The notes below the pieces were generated by a model. It did not search any database and was not told where the DNA came from. It saw only the letters and a program-made list of their open reading frames with translations. From positions 33,223 through 97,222 of the forward strand of contig CAKPKQ010000002.1 of NCBI GenBank assembly GCA_934167305.1: a stretch of DNA of 64,000 nucleotides, given 5' to 3'. Within the stretch, counting starts at the first letter, position 1. Each line of letters opens with the position of its first letter. The position numbers and the translations under genes are program-made. The stretch comes from an uncultured Clostridia bacterium (GTDB lineage: Bacteria > Bacillota > Clostridia > TANB77 > CAG-508). This document shows, piece by piece, positions 34,640-44,016 of this stretch.

Positions 34640-35503
34640 TTATAATAAATTATTATAAATTTTCACATAGTTCTCATATCTTTGTGAAGAAATATTGCCA
34701 GATTTTAAAGCTTCTTTTATTCCGCATTTTTCCTCTTTTATATGACTGCATCCTTGAAATTCGCATTTATCTAAATAAGGTACAAACTCCACAAAATAAT
34801 GGCATAAATCTTCTTTTGGAATTTCATTTATTTCAAATGTTGAAAAACCTGGAGTATCTGCTATATATGAATTTTTCTTATATTGATATAGCCTAGTGCT
34901 TGTAGTAGTGTTTTTTCCTCTTTGATTTTTATCACTAATATTCCCTTCCTGTGTTAGTTCTTGTGCAAATATAGAATTTATCAAAGTAGATTTTCCTACT
35001 CCTGAATTTCCTGCAAACGCTGTAGTTTCATCTTCAAGTAAATCTTTTATTTCTTCTACTCTTATTCCTTGCTTTGCATTTGTTTGTATTACTTTATATC
35101 CTATTTTTTCATACAATTTAGCAAGTTTTTCAATTTCATCTTTATTTTCCAAATCCACCTTATTTAAAACAATAGTTGTCTTTATGCCCATAAATTGAGC
35201 AAAAATTAATTGCTTATCTAATAATAATAAATCTGGATTTGGCATTTTCATAGATACTACTAAAATAAGTTGCGTTAAATTTGCCATTTTGGGCCTTTTT
35301 AATTCATTTTTGCGAGGAAAAATTTGCTCTATTACACCTTCTTGTTTTTCTAAATTTGTAATAGTAAACTCAACTTCATCTCCCACTAGTGGATTAATTT
35401 TTTCTTTTTTAAATTTTCCTCTTGCTAAGCACTTATATATTTTTTCATTTTCTGCTACTTGATATACATTTGAACTGCTACAAATAATTATTCCTTTTTG
35501 CAT
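34640..35503 (-). CDS. rsgA: Ribosome small-subunit-dependent GTPase RsgA
   Basis: 287-aa circularly permuted GTPase for late 30S maturation. There is an N-terminal OB fold, then G4 N-K-V-D, G1 G-N-S-G-V-G-K-S-T, G3 D-T-P-G-F, and a C-terminal zinc knuckle (C-E-F-Q-G-C-S-H ... C-G-I). Part of the prpC-prkC-rsgA block common in Firmicutes. The ATG follows AAGGAG. Confidence 0.96.
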   Translation of the reverse strand: MQKGIIICSSSNVYQVAENEKIYKCLARGKFKKEKINPLVGDEVEFTITNLEKQEGVIEQIFPRKNELKRPKMANLTQLILVVSMKMPNPDLLLLDKQLIFAQFMGIKTTIVLNKVDLENKDEIEKLAKLYEKIGYKVIQTNAKQGIRVEEIKDLLEDETTAFAGNSGVGKSTLINSIFAQELTQEGNISDKNQRGKNTTTSTRLYQYKKNSYIADTPGFSTFEINEIPKEDLCHYFVEFVPYLDKCEFQGCSHIKEEKCGIKEALKSGNISSQRYENYVKIYNNLL

Positions 35504-35545
35504 TTATTCTCCTTGCTTTATTTCGGATTATATTTTTTAGTGTAA

Positions 35546-35631
35546 GAGACACATCTTTTGAGATTTAAACTTTTAAGATGTGTCCCCTGACTGACATTTT
35601 TGTCAGTTAAAGAAACGTCCCCAAACTGACA
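35546..35631. repeat. TGTCAGTT repeat, right-hand partial copy (copy D)
   Basis: Central palindrome with a degenerated left edge (GAGACACATCTTTT...AAGATGTGTCCCCTGACTGACA, 35546-35596) followed by the inverted 31-bp unit (35601-35631). The left 31-bp unit is missing. It abuts the prkC stop codon (35632). Confidence 0.88.
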
Positions 35632-37599
35632 TTAGTCGATTGTTAATACTGGATTCTCGGTTGATAGGTTAAATTGTTTTGTTGTTTTCTTTATGTCGTT
35701 TATCCATACTTTTACTGTTACTGTTCCTTTGCCTGAAACTTCTGCTTCTATGTTTGTTTCATCTTTTCTATTTGTATCATTATATATAGGTTCGTCATTT
35801 ACAGTGATTTTTACATTTACAGTTGGATTTATTTCCTGTCCATTTTCATCCAATTTTATTTCAGATTCTGAACCAAGGAATGATTTTAAATTTAATTTAA
35901 CAACACCTATTTTTATTTCTTCTATTTTATTTACAGTAATTGTTACTTTTGTTTTTTCTTCAATTGTTGTTCCTGCTTCAATACTTTGTTTTAAAACTCT
36001 TCCATCAGTTTTTGACATGTCTTCTTCATATACAACAGTTACTGTTAATCCTTCAAGTTTCTTTTTAGCTTCTTCTTCTGTATCTCCTATTACATAAGGC
36101 ATAGCAATTTCTTTTAATCCTGTTCCTATGCTTACATATAGTTTTACTGTTTCACCTACTTTTATGTCTTTTCCTTCTTCAATTTCTTGTTTTATAACAT
36201 ATTCTTTTTCTACAGTTTTGCTTGTTTCTTCTATTTTTTCAACATTTAAATGTAATTCATCTTTTAGTTGTCTTTCTGCATCTTCATATTTCATTCCAAC
36301 AACTTTAATCATTTTTACTGTTTCAGGGCCTTTACTTATTTTCACTTTTACAATAGTGTTCTCTTTTACTGTTGCCCCTTCAGAAAATGGAGGATCTTGT
36401 GATATAATTTTTCCTATTTCAATTTCATCATTATATACTTCTTCTGTTTCTAATGTTAATTTTTCTTTTCCTAATGTTGCTTTTGCTTCTTCAATTGTTT
36501 GACCAACAAAATTAGGTAGTTTAACATCCTTTGGTAGACCCGCTTTTAATACTGCTTGAACACCAAAAAATCCTGCAATTGGAATTAAAATTACTAATAA
36601 TATTGCTATTACTGTTATCCAAACTTTTTTAGCTGTTGGATGTTCTTCAAAATATTTAGCTAATTTTCCTTTTTTACCATCTTTTTCTACTTCTACTTGT
36701 GGTTCTTCTCCTAGTACAGGAACTCTTTGTGTATATTGTAATTTTTCTGCATTACTTTTTACAAATTCTCCTTCTGGATCTTTTAATGCCATGCTTAAAT
36801 CTTTTAGCATTTCTGTAGCACTTTGATATCTTAAACTAGGCTCTTTTTCCATTGCTTTCATTATTATTTTATTTATTGCTAAAGGAATAGATGGATTTAG
36901 TTTTATTGGCTCAACTGGCTTTTCTTGCATATGTTTTAATGCAATAGATACAGGTGTATCTGCATCAAAAGGAACTCTACCAGTTAACATTTCATACATA
37001 ACTACACCTAGTGAATATATATCAGACTTTGCATCTGTATATCCACCTCTAGCATGTTCTGGTGAAAAATAATGTACTGATCCAATTGTTGTTCCAAAAG
37101 CTGTTATTGTTGAGTTTGAAACAGCTTTTGCAATTCCAAAATCAGTTACTTTGGCAATTCCATCTTCTGTTATTATAATATTATGAGGTTTAATATCTCT
37201 ATGGACTATATTATTTTTATGTGCTGTTTCTAGAGCAGATGCAACTTGAATTGCAATGTTTATAGACCATTTCCATGGTAATACGCCGTCTTCATTTATA
37301 ATTTCTTTTAACGTTTTTCCTTGTACAAGTTCCATTACAATATAATAAACATTGTCTTCATGTCCTACATCAAATATTGATACAATATTTGGATGTGTAA
37401 GGCTTGCTGCAGCTTGTGCTTCTGTGTTAAATCTTTTTATAAATTCTTCATCTGTAGTATACTCTTCTCTTAAAACCTTGACTGCAACATACCTTTTTAG
37501 AATATTACATCTTGCCTTATATACGGTAGCCATGCCACCTTCTCCAATTTTTTCAAGTATTTCATATCTATTTCCTATTACTTTACCCACTAAATTCAT
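35632..37599 (-). CDS. prkC: Serine/threonine protein kinase with PASTA domains (PrkC/Stk1)
   Basis: 655-aa membrane kinase. The cytoplasmic kinase domain (about 10-270) has G-E-G-G-M-A-T-V, V-A-V-K-V-L, H-R-D-I-K-P-H-N and D-F-G-I-A-K. One membrane segment lies at about 333-355, and three extracellular PASTA repeats follow (about 362-570), then a beta-rich C-terminal domain. PASTA kinases sense muropeptides or lipid II and control growth, division and germination. Gene pair with the PP2C phosphatase prpC 14 bp upstream. Confidence 0.96.
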   Translation of the reverse strand: MNLVGKVIGNRYEILEKIGEGGMATVYKARCNILKRYVAVKVLREEYTTDEEFIKRFNTEAQAAASLTHPNIVSIFDVGHEDNVYYIVMELVQGKTLKEIINEDGVLPWKWSINIAIQVASALETAHKNNIVHRDIKPHNIIITEDGIAKVTDFGIAKAVSNSTITAFGTTIGSVHYFSPEHARGGYTDAKSDIYSLGVVMYEMLTGRVPFDADTPVSIALKHMQEKPVEPIKLNPSIPLAINKIIMKAMEKEPSLRYQSATEMLKDLSMALKDPEGEFVKSNAEKLQYTQRVPVLGEEPQVEVEKDGKKGKLAKYFEEHPTAKKVWITVIAILLVILIPIAGFFGVQAVLKAGLPKDVKLPNFVGQTIEEAKATLGKEKLTLETEEVYNDEIEIGKIISQDPPFSEGATVKENTIVKVKISKGPETVKMIKVVGMKYEDAERQLKDELHLNVEKIEETSKTVEKEYVIKQEIEEGKDIKVGETVKLYVSIGTGLKEIAMPYVIGDTEEEAKKKLEGLTVTVVYEEDMSKTDGRVLKQSIEAGTTIEEKTKVTITVNKIEEIKIGVVKLNLKSFLGSESEIKLDENGQEINPTVNVKITVNDEPIYNDTNRKDETNIEAEVSGKGTVTVKVWINDIKKTTKQFNLSTENPVLTID

Positions 37600-37613
37600 A
37601 TTTTTTCTCTCCC

Positions 37614-38339
37614 CTATATTATAGTTATAACAGTTATGTTGTCATAACCACCAGCATCATTTGCTAAATTTACTAAAATTTCTGGTGCTTTTTCTTTATA
37701 TTGTTCTACTACTTCATACATTTTGCTTTCTTCAACCATATTGGTTAATCCATCTGAGCACATTAAAAATATGTCATCTTTTTCTATATTTCGTGCTCTT
37801 ATATCTGGTTCTACATATGAAGTACATCCTAGAGCCTTCAACAACATATTCTTTTTAGGATGATGTTCTGCCTCTTCTCTAGTAATTTTTTTATCTTCAA
37901 CTAATTGTTGTACATAACTATGATCCTTGGTTATTTTTCTTGCAATTTCTTTTCTAATCAAATATACTCTACTATCTCCTACATGTCCTATATATATCTT
38001 ATTATTATATATGAAGCATACATCTAAAGTAGTACCCATTCCCTGCAAGTTGTCATGTTTTTTTGATTCTTCATATACTACAGAATTTGCATTTTCCATA
38101 GATTTTTTTATCATATTTAAAATTTCTTCTTTTGTGTGTTCTATTTTATCAAAATTATTTTCTATATAATCTCTTACTGTTTGTACTGCTAGTTTACTAG
38201 CTATCTCTCCTCCATTATATCCGCCCATTCCATCTGCCAAAATATATATTTGTAGGTCATTTTCTGAAGAAGGAATATAATAGTAGTCTTGGTTCATGTC
38301 CCTTGCTTTGCCAATGTCAGTTCTAGCAAAACCTTTCAT
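37614..38339 (-). CDS. prpC: PP2C-family protein phosphatase
   Basis: 241-aa metal-dependent Ser/Thr phosphatase that reverses PrkC. Metal-binding Asp residues are in I-L-A-D-G-M-G-G-Y, H-V-G-D-S-R, M-C-S-D-G-L-T-N and G-Y-D-N-I-T. Overlaps the rlmN stop by 4 bp, giving coupled translation of rlmN-prpC-prkC. Confidence 0.95.
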   Translation of the reverse strand: MKGFARTDIGKARDMNQDYYYIPSSENDLQIYILADGMGGYNGGEIASKLAVQTVRDYIENNFDKIEHTKEEILNMIKKSMENANSVVYEESKKHDNLQGMGTTLDVCFIYNNKIYIGHVGDSRVYLIRKEIARKITKDHSYVQQLVEDKKITREEAEHHPKKNMLLKALGCTSYVEPDIRARNIEKDDIFLMCSDGLTNMVEESKMYEVVEQYKEKAPEILVNLANDAGGYDNITVITII

Positions 38340-39376
38340 CTGTTTTCCTCCTGTTTATTTAAATTTTTTCTTCTAAGCTGTCCGCATGCTGCATCAATGT
38401 CACTTCCTAATTCTCTTCTAATTGTTGCAACAATTCCATGATCATTTAAGTAATCCCTAAATTTTATAATATTATCATTACTGCTTTTAGTAAACTTTCC
38501 ATTCTCAATTTTATTTATTGGTATTAAGTTTACATGGCAAAGCATTCCTTTTAATAAATTTACTAGTTCTTTCGCATCTTCTAAATTGTCATTATTATCT
38601 TTTGCTAATGCATATTCAAATGATATTCTTTTATTGGTTTTTGCAATATAGTATTTGCAAGCCTCCATAAGTTCTTCAATTGAGTACATGTTATTTACTG
38701 GCATCATCGCACTTCTTTTTGCATTATCTGTAGCATGAAGTGAAATAGATAATGTACATTGCAAATCTTCATTTGCAAAATCATAAATTCTTGGAACGAG
38801 TCCAGAGGTTGAAACACTAATATGTCTTGCTCCTATATTTAATCCTTTTTGATTGTTTATAATTCTAATTGCATGCATTACATTATCATAGTTATCAAAG
38901 GGTTCGCCTATTCCCATAAAAACTATATTTGAAATATGTTCTCCTATGTCTTGTTCTACTGCTAATATTTGTTCTACTATTTCACCTGCTGTAAGACTAC
39001 GAACAAATGCAATTCCTGTTGAAGCACAAAATTTGCAACCCATTTTACATCCAATTTGTGATGATACACAAATTGTTTTACCATGATGATATTCCATTAA
39101 TACTGTTTCAATTGCGTTTCCATCTAATACATCAAATAAGTATTTCTTTGTTCCGTCTGATGATTCCTGTTTTCTAAGTATTTCAAAATTACACATTGTA
39201 TAATTTTGTTTTAATTTTTCTCTTAGCTCTAATGATATATTTGTCATATCATCAAAACTTTTTACTTTTTCTACATAGATCCAATTAAAAATCTGCTCTG
39301 CTCTATACCCCTTTTCTCCTAGGGAAATAAGCTCTTGTTTTAATTCATCTAAATTATATTCTTTTATATTTTTCAT
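38336..39376 (-). CDS. rlmN: Dual-specificity rRNA/tRNA methyltransferase RlmN
   Basis: 346-aa radical-SAM enzyme that methylates C2 of A2503 in 23S rRNA and A37 of some tRNAs. The cluster motif is C-K-M-G-C-K-F-C, with S-S-Q-I-G before it and M-G-I-G-E-P-F-D-N-Y after it. The second catalytic Cys is in A-A-C-G-Q-L near the C-terminus. First gene of rlmN-prpC-prkC. Confidence 0.96.
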   Translation of the reverse strand: MKNIKEYNLDELKQELISLGEKGYRAEQIFNWIYVEKVKSFDDMTNISLELREKLKQNYTMCNFEILRKQESSDGTKKYLFDVLDGNAIETVLMEYHHGKTICVSSQIGCKMGCKFCASTGIAFVRSLTAGEIVEQILAVEQDIGEHISNIVFMGIGEPFDNYDNVMHAIRIINNQKGLNIGARHISVSTSGLVPRIYDFANEDLQCTLSISLHATDNAKRSAMMPVNNMYSIEELMEACKYYIAKTNKRISFEYALAKDNNDNLEDAKELVNLLKGMLCHVNLIPINKIENGKFTKSSNDNIIKFRDYLNDHGIVATIRRELGSDIDAACGQLRRKNLNKQEENR

Positions 39377-39449
39377 TATTATTCCTTTTATATCTATTAT
39401 TACATACTATTTATACCATAAGATACATATTTTTTCAATACATAAGGTC

Positions 39450-39478
39450 AAAAAAAGCAATCAGCCTACGGCTGATTG
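39450..39478 (-). terminator. Terminator of the murT-gatD operon
   Basis: CAATCAGCC/GGCTGATTG hairpin followed on the minus strand by a T7 tract, 3 bp beyond the gatD-like stop codon. Confidence 0.9.
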
Positions 39479-39481
39479 TTT

Positions 39482-40192
39482 TTAAGCTTTTACTTCAATT
39501 TCTTTAAATTTCTTTAATCTAATATTATATGCTTCAATCATTTCTTTTTCATATGCAAGTTTTGGCTCCTCAACTTTCATAAGTTTTAATAATTCTAATG
39601 TAAAGTATGGATTTAAAACTAAAAATGGTCCTATTACATATGTTGCAAAAAAGTTATTTTGGTGAATACCTTCTAATTTTGTTTTTTCGTTTATTCCTAT
39701 ACCCATTCTAGTTTTAATAAAGTAATTATCTTCATTATTTCCATATAACATAGTAAATTGGCTTTTAAACCCAAGTATTTCTATATTTTCATATTCTCCT
39801 AAGAAAAAACTATTATGTCTGTGCATCATATTTCTTTTTGCATATACATCAAATATTCCAAGTGCCTCTATTTTGCTTCCATCTTCATTTTCAATATATT
39901 TTCCTAAAAGTTCTACACTATTTCCAGTAAATAAAAACAATTGATTTTGTTCTATTTTATCTTTAATTTGTTGTGTGTATGGTTTTAATTTTTGAATTGA
40001 TATTTCTTGAGCTCTTTCCGATAAAGTTCCCATATATACTAATGCAATATCATTTTCTTCAATGAATCTAGGTTTTTCATTTATTGATGTTTCTATTATT
40101 TCCGCTTCTGGTAAACACTTTTTTAAGTACATCATATTACCCATATCACCATTTAAGTTGCAAAACTCCGAGTATAAAATTTCAATCTTCAT
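39482..40192 (-). CDS. GatD-like glutamine amidotransferase homologue lacking catalytic residues
   Basis: 236 aa, at the place of gatD directly after murT (15-bp gap). GatD normally supplies ammonia from glutamine to MurT, which amidates D-Glu of lipid II. The fold is recognisable: Y-S-E-F-C-N-L-N-G-D-M-G-N start, L-F-L-F-T-G-N-S-V-E-L-L-G-K at the nucleophile elbow (84-98) and F-F-A-T-Y-V-I-G-P-F-L-V-L-N-P near the end. But the elbow has no Cys (canonical C-G-G-Y-Q), the only Cys are at 11 and 26, and the usual H-G-P is I-G-P (187). Class I amidotransferase activity therefore looks lost; it may be a structural partner of MurT. Confidence 0.82.
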   Translation of the reverse strand: MKIEILYSEFCNLNGDMGNMMYLKKCLPEAEIIETSINEKPRFIEENDIALVYMGTLSERAQEISIQKLKPYTQQIKDKIEQNQLFLFTGNSVELLGKYIENEDGSKIEALGIFDVYAKRNMMHRHNSFFLGEYENIEILGFKSQFTMLYGNNEDNYFIKTRMGIGINEKTKLEGIHQNNFFATYVIGPFLVLNPYFTLELLKLMKVEEPKLAYEKEMIEAYNIRLKKFKEIEVKA

Positions 40193-40207
40193 TAAAAATT
40201 TTCTCCT

Positions 40208-41584
40208 TTATTTCTTATCTATAATCTCTTTTACCTTTTGTTTTATTTGTTTTGTTTCTTCAATTGAATATAAATCGTGTAGTATAAATATCTTATCTAT
40301 TCCATCAAGTTTTAATTCACTGGTAGCTTCTATTAAATCTTTTTTATGTACTAATACTTCTGGTTTTATATTTGCAATTAAACAACGAATATATGAATCC
40401 ATATATCTTGGTCCAGCAATTATTACCTGTTTAATGCTTTCATCATTTAAAAATTCATAGTCTGTGTCATATTGCCATGCTGTATCTTCTGAACCTTTTG
40501 CTTCCTCATGCAAATCATCTAATATTATTATTACAGCCTTATTACCTGGTTGTTGTTTTGTATATCTAAAAGCCAAAGAACACGCAATTGGGTTCATGCC
40601 TTTAGCTAGTTGAGTTACTATCTCATAATTTTTGTATTCTTCTTTGCTATATCTTGTTTCAACTATTTTCAAACCTTTAAATGATGAATTTATTTGGTCA
40701 TGTGTTAATCCTAATTGTTTTAGCACTATAGTTACAGCCAACATATTATATATATTTATAATATTATCACTAATCAAGTCATATGTTTCTTCTTTTTCAC
40801 CTGATTTTACTGTCATTTTTTTATTTTCTAAATCTAAATCTGTTAAAACATAATCTGCATCAGGTGTTTTATAATCACATTTTGTGCAATGTGCTTTTCC
40901 AATATGATGATATCTTACATATTCATATTCAATTTTATTATTACATTTCGGGCACACTCTTATATCTCTGGTTATATTTTCACAATGATCTAAATCTGTT
41001 GGCAATTTAGCTATACTAAAATAGATTTTCTTATTTTGTTCTGCAATATGACTACAAATAAGATCATCAGCATTTTCTATCATTATAGTCTCTTTTGGAA
41101 TATATTTATTTAATATATCAGAAATAAATTCTGTATGTGCATTTCTCATTAAAGAATCTCTAAATAAATTAGTGCAAACTAAATAAGTTGGTGTTATATA
41201 TGGATATATTTTATTTGCACTTCTTTCATCTATTTCAAGTACCGCTAAATCTTTTTTAGCATTTCCCAATCCATTAGAACCCTGTATAAGTGTAGTAGCA
41301 ATTCCACCATCTATATTTGATCCATATTTATTATTTATAAAATCAAATTTATTTGCAGTTAAAATATCATTAATCATATTACATACGGTTGTTTTTCCAT
41401 TTGTACCTGTCACACCAACAATCGTTTTTGGTTTTTCCAACATTCCTAGAAAATTCGGACATATGGTTAATGCAATTTTACCAGGCATATATGTTGCATT
41501 TCTTTTTAAAACTTTCAATATAAATGACGTACACTTAGCTACCCAAAGTGCAATATAAAATCTAAATGTTTTCTTATTGTTCAT
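40208..41584 (-). CDS. murT: MurT-like lipid II isoglutaminyl synthase subunit
   Basis: 458-aa Mur-ligase-fold protein. ATP-binding G-V-T-G-T-N-G-K-T-T lies at about 57-66, the MurT zinc ribbon C-P-K-C ... C-T-K-C at about 214-238, and the C-terminal DUF1727 region contains G-M-N-P-I-A-C-S-L-A-F, I-I-I-L-D-D and D-T-A-W-Q-Y-D-T-D-Y-E. MurT works with GatD to convert lipid II D-glutamate to isoglutamine. The region around N-P-A-G-F of classical MurT is diverged (N-P-I-A-C), in line with the altered GatD beside it. The ATG follows AGGAG. Confidence 0.88.
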   Translation of the reverse strand: MNNKKTFRFYIALWVAKCTSFILKVLKRNATYMPGKIALTICPNFLGMLEKPKTIVGVTGTNGKTTVCNMINDILTANKFDFINNKYGSNIDGGIATTLIQGSNGLGNAKKDLAVLEIDERSANKIYPYITPTYLVCTNLFRDSLMRNAHTEFISDILNKYIPKETIMIENADDLICSHIAEQNKKIYFSIAKLPTDLDHCENITRDIRVCPKCNNKIEYEYVRYHHIGKAHCTKCDYKTPDADYVLTDLDLENKKMTVKSGEKEETYDLISDNIINIYNMLAVTIVLKQLGLTHDQINSSFKGLKIVETRYSKEEYKNYEIVTQLAKGMNPIACSLAFRYTKQQPGNKAVIIILDDLHEEAKGSEDTAWQYDTDYEFLNDESIKQVIIAGPRYMDSYIRCLIANIKPEVLVHKKDLIEATSELKLDGIDKIFILHDLYSIEETKQIKQKVKEIIDKK

Positions 41585-41673
41585 AATATATATCTCCTAA
41601 TTTTTTATACCCCTATTTTATATTTATTTTACACATTTAGCAAGTAGTTTACTAAATAATTTTATACCAATAA

Positions 41674-41716
41674 GGACGGAGAGAAATATGGAAATAATAC
41701 CACACTCAATCCGTCC
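41674..41716. repeat. Short inverted repeat with GGACGGA/TCCGTCC ends
   Basis: GGACGGAGAG at the left and TCAATCCGTCC at the right, 29 bp apart with little internal pairing. Shares ends with the 77-bp inverted repeat at 18953 and may be a degenerate member of that family. Confidence 0.5.
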
Positions 41717-41734
41717 CATTGACATGAAATTATT

Positions 41735-41983
41735 TTAATATGTGTTTTTTCTTTCTTTTAAAACTTGTTCAATATTTGATAATCGTTTCTCAAATATCTG
41801 ATTTGTCATATCCGCAATTTCGTTAAAATCTTTAATTTTTTGTAACTTATGCATTGTAACTTTATGATGTTTTTTTAACTCATTTTGCATCATTATTTGG
41901 TCATTTTTTAGTTCATATAAAAGTCCTTGTATTTCTGTGATTAATGCTTCTAATTTTTGATTTTCATTAATTTTTTTCTGCAT
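41735..41983 (-). CDS. Small coiled-coil protein, 82 aa
   Basis: Highly charged, helical protein with heptad-like hydrophobic spacing throughout (L-E-A-L-I-T-E-I-Q-G-L-L-Y-E-L-K) and no Cys or membrane segment. The ATG follows a GAGGTG-type ribosome binding site. I recognise no family. It lies between murT and a TGTCAGTT repeat. Confidence 0.6.
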   Translation of the reverse strand: MQKKINENQKLEALITEIQGLLYELKNDQIMMQNELKKHHKVTMHKLQKIKDFNEIADMTNQIFEKRLSNIEQVLKERKNTY

Positions 41984-42054
41984 ATTATCACCTCTTTCTA
42001 ATTTATGTGCCTATTATACTATATAATAAATACATAGTCAATATTTTTTACGAA

Positions 42055-42191
42055 TGTCAGTTCGGGGACGTTTCTTTAACTGACACTTTTGTCAGTTGAG
42101 GGACACATCTCTCAAGCTTTTTTATCATGCTTTTAAGATGTGTCCCCCGAGTGACATTTGTGTCAGTTAAAGAAACGTCCCCGAACTGACA
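42055..42191. repeat. TGTCAGTT repeat, full-length palindromic copy (copy E)
   Basis: 31-bp unit (42055-42085), central palindrome (42090-42156, GGGACACATCT...AGATGTGTCCC), inverted 31-bp unit (42161-42191). The layout is the same as copy B but the centre sequence differs. It lies two bases beyond the aspS stop codon. Confidence 0.92.
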
Positions 42192-42193
42192 AT

Positions 42194-43939
42194 TTATTTT
42201 TCTACTATTTTGATGTGAACATCTTTTAGTTGTTGCTCATGTACTTTGCTTGGTGCTCTCATTAGTAGGTCTCTTGCTTTTTTATTTTTTGGAAATGCTA
42301 TTACTTCGCGTATGTTTTTGCTGTCTGCTACAAGCATTACCATTCTATCTAATCCAGGTGCTGCTCCTGCATGTGGTGGTGTTCCATATTGGAATGCATT
42401 ATATAATGCTCCAAATCTAGTTTTTACTTCTTCTTCACTATATCCTGCAATCTCAAATGCTTTTACCATTAGCTCTGGGTTGTGATTTCTAACAGCTCCA
42501 GATGCCACCTCATATCCATTACATACAACATCATATTGATATGCTAAAATTTCAAGTGGATCTTTTGTCATTAATGCCTCCATTCCACCTTGTGGCATTG
42601 AGAATGGGTTATGGTTGAAGTCTATTTTTCCTTCATCTGATAACTCGTACATTGGGAAATCAACTATATAACATAAACGATATACATTTTTTTCTAATAG
42701 TTCTAATCTATTTCCTAATTCAATACGAATAGCTCCTGCTATTTTTTGAACTGCTTTAAATTCATCTGCCATAAAGAATACAGCTGAATTTGGTTTCATT
42801 CCAATTTTTTCTTCTAAATCTTTTTGTATTTCTGGTGTTATATATTTTGCAATTCCACCATTCAATACATTTTCACTATCTACTTTTACCCATCCTAAGA
42901 TTTTTGCTCCAACTTCTTTGGTTGCAAATTCAGTCATACTGTCAAAGAATTTTCTGCTTTGTTCTGCAGCATTTTCTACTACAATTGCTTTAATTGTTTT
43001 ATCTTTAAATGGTGTAAATTCAACATTTTTAAAGATTTCTGTTACATCTTGAATTATAAGTGGATTTCTTAAATCTGGTTTATCACTACCATATTTCTCC
43101 ATAGCTTCTAGGTATGGTATTTTTATAAATGGTGCTTCATCTACTTTCCAGTTAGTGTGTGTTGTAAATACTGTTCTAAATACATCTGCTAAAACCTTTA
43201 ATACATCTTCTTGTTCTGCAAAACTCATTTCAAAATCAAGTTGATAAAATTCACCTGGTGCTCTATCTGCTCTTGGATCCTCATCTCTAAAGCATGGTGC
43301 TATTTGATAATATTTATCAAACCCCGAAACCATTAATAATTGTTTAAATTGTTGTGGTGCTTGAGGAAGCGCATAAAATTCTCCTGGGTGTAGTCTACTT
43401 GGTACTAAGTAATCTCTTGCTCCTTCTGGTGATGAATTTGCTAGAATTGGTGTTTGAATTTCTGTAAAACCAAGTTCATCCATTTTTTTACGGATAGTTT
43501 TCATTATTTCACTACGAAGTATTATTGTTTTATGAATTTTGTCATTTCTTAAGTCTAAAAAACGATATTCTAGTCTTAAATCTTCTTTTACTTCTCCTAC
43601 TTTTTCTGAGTTAACTTCAAATGGCAATACATTTTTGCATTTTCCTAAAACTTCAATTTCTTGTGCTTCAATTTCAATTTCACCTGTTGGAATTTTAGTG
43701 TTTTTATTACTTCTTTCTAATACTGTTCCAACTACTTGAATTACGCTTTCTGAAACCACATTTTCCAATTTTTCTTTTTTCTCTGCTGATATAACTATTT
43801 GAGTAATTCCAAATTGATCTCTTAAATCTATAAATATCATTGATCCAAGATTTCTAATCCTTTGTACCCATCCAGCTATTGTAACTTTTTCTCCAACATT
43901 TTTTATTGTTAATTCTCCACAGTTATGGTCTCTATACAT
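42194..43939 (-). CDS. aspS: Aspartyl-tRNA synthetase
   Basis: 581-aa class II synthetase of the bacterial type. There is an N-terminal OB anticodon domain (G-W-V-Q-R-I-R-N-L-G-S-M-I-F-I-D-L-R-D), motif 2 F-R-D-E-D, a GAD insertion in the middle and motif 3 G-A-A-P-G-L-D-R near the C-terminus. ATG 43939 has GGAG nine bases upstream and gives the usual M-Y-R-x-H-x-C-G-E-L start. No T-box leader is visible. Confidence 0.97.
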   Translation of the reverse strand: MYRDHNCGELTIKNVGEKVTIAGWVQRIRNLGSMIFIDLRDQFGITQIVISAEKKEKLENVVSESVIQVVGTVLERSNKNTKIPTGEIEIEAQEIEVLGKCKNVLPFEVNSEKVGEVKEDLRLEYRFLDLRNDKIHKTIILRSEIMKTIRKKMDELGFTEIQTPILANSSPEGARDYLVPSRLHPGEFYALPQAPQQFKQLLMVSGFDKYYQIAPCFRDEDPRADRAPGEFYQLDFEMSFAEQEDVLKVLADVFRTVFTTHTNWKVDEAPFIKIPYLEAMEKYGSDKPDLRNPLIIQDVTEIFKNVEFTPFKDKTIKAIVVENAAEQSRKFFDSMTEFATKEVGAKILGWVKVDSENVLNGGIAKYITPEIQKDLEEKIGMKPNSAVFFMADEFKAVQKIAGAIRIELGNRLELLEKNVYRLCYIVDFPMYELSDEGKIDFNHNPFSMPQGGMEALMTKDPLEILAYQYDVVCNGYEVASGAVRNHNPELMVKAFEIAGYSEEEVKTRFGALYNAFQYGTPPHAGAAPGLDRMVMLVADSKNIREVIAFPKNKKARDLLMRAPSKVHEQQLKDVHIKIVEK

Positions 43940-44016
43940 TTTCAACATCTCCTTTTAGTCTTGCTGTTTAAATTTATTTGGTTATTATACAACTTTTTTC
44001 GCTTTATTTCAATATT

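Noticed and set aside
35693..36502. Two long open frames on the plus strand opposite prkC
   Set aside because: They are mirrors of the PASTA region, rich in Ser/Thr/Phe, without start signals or family motifs.
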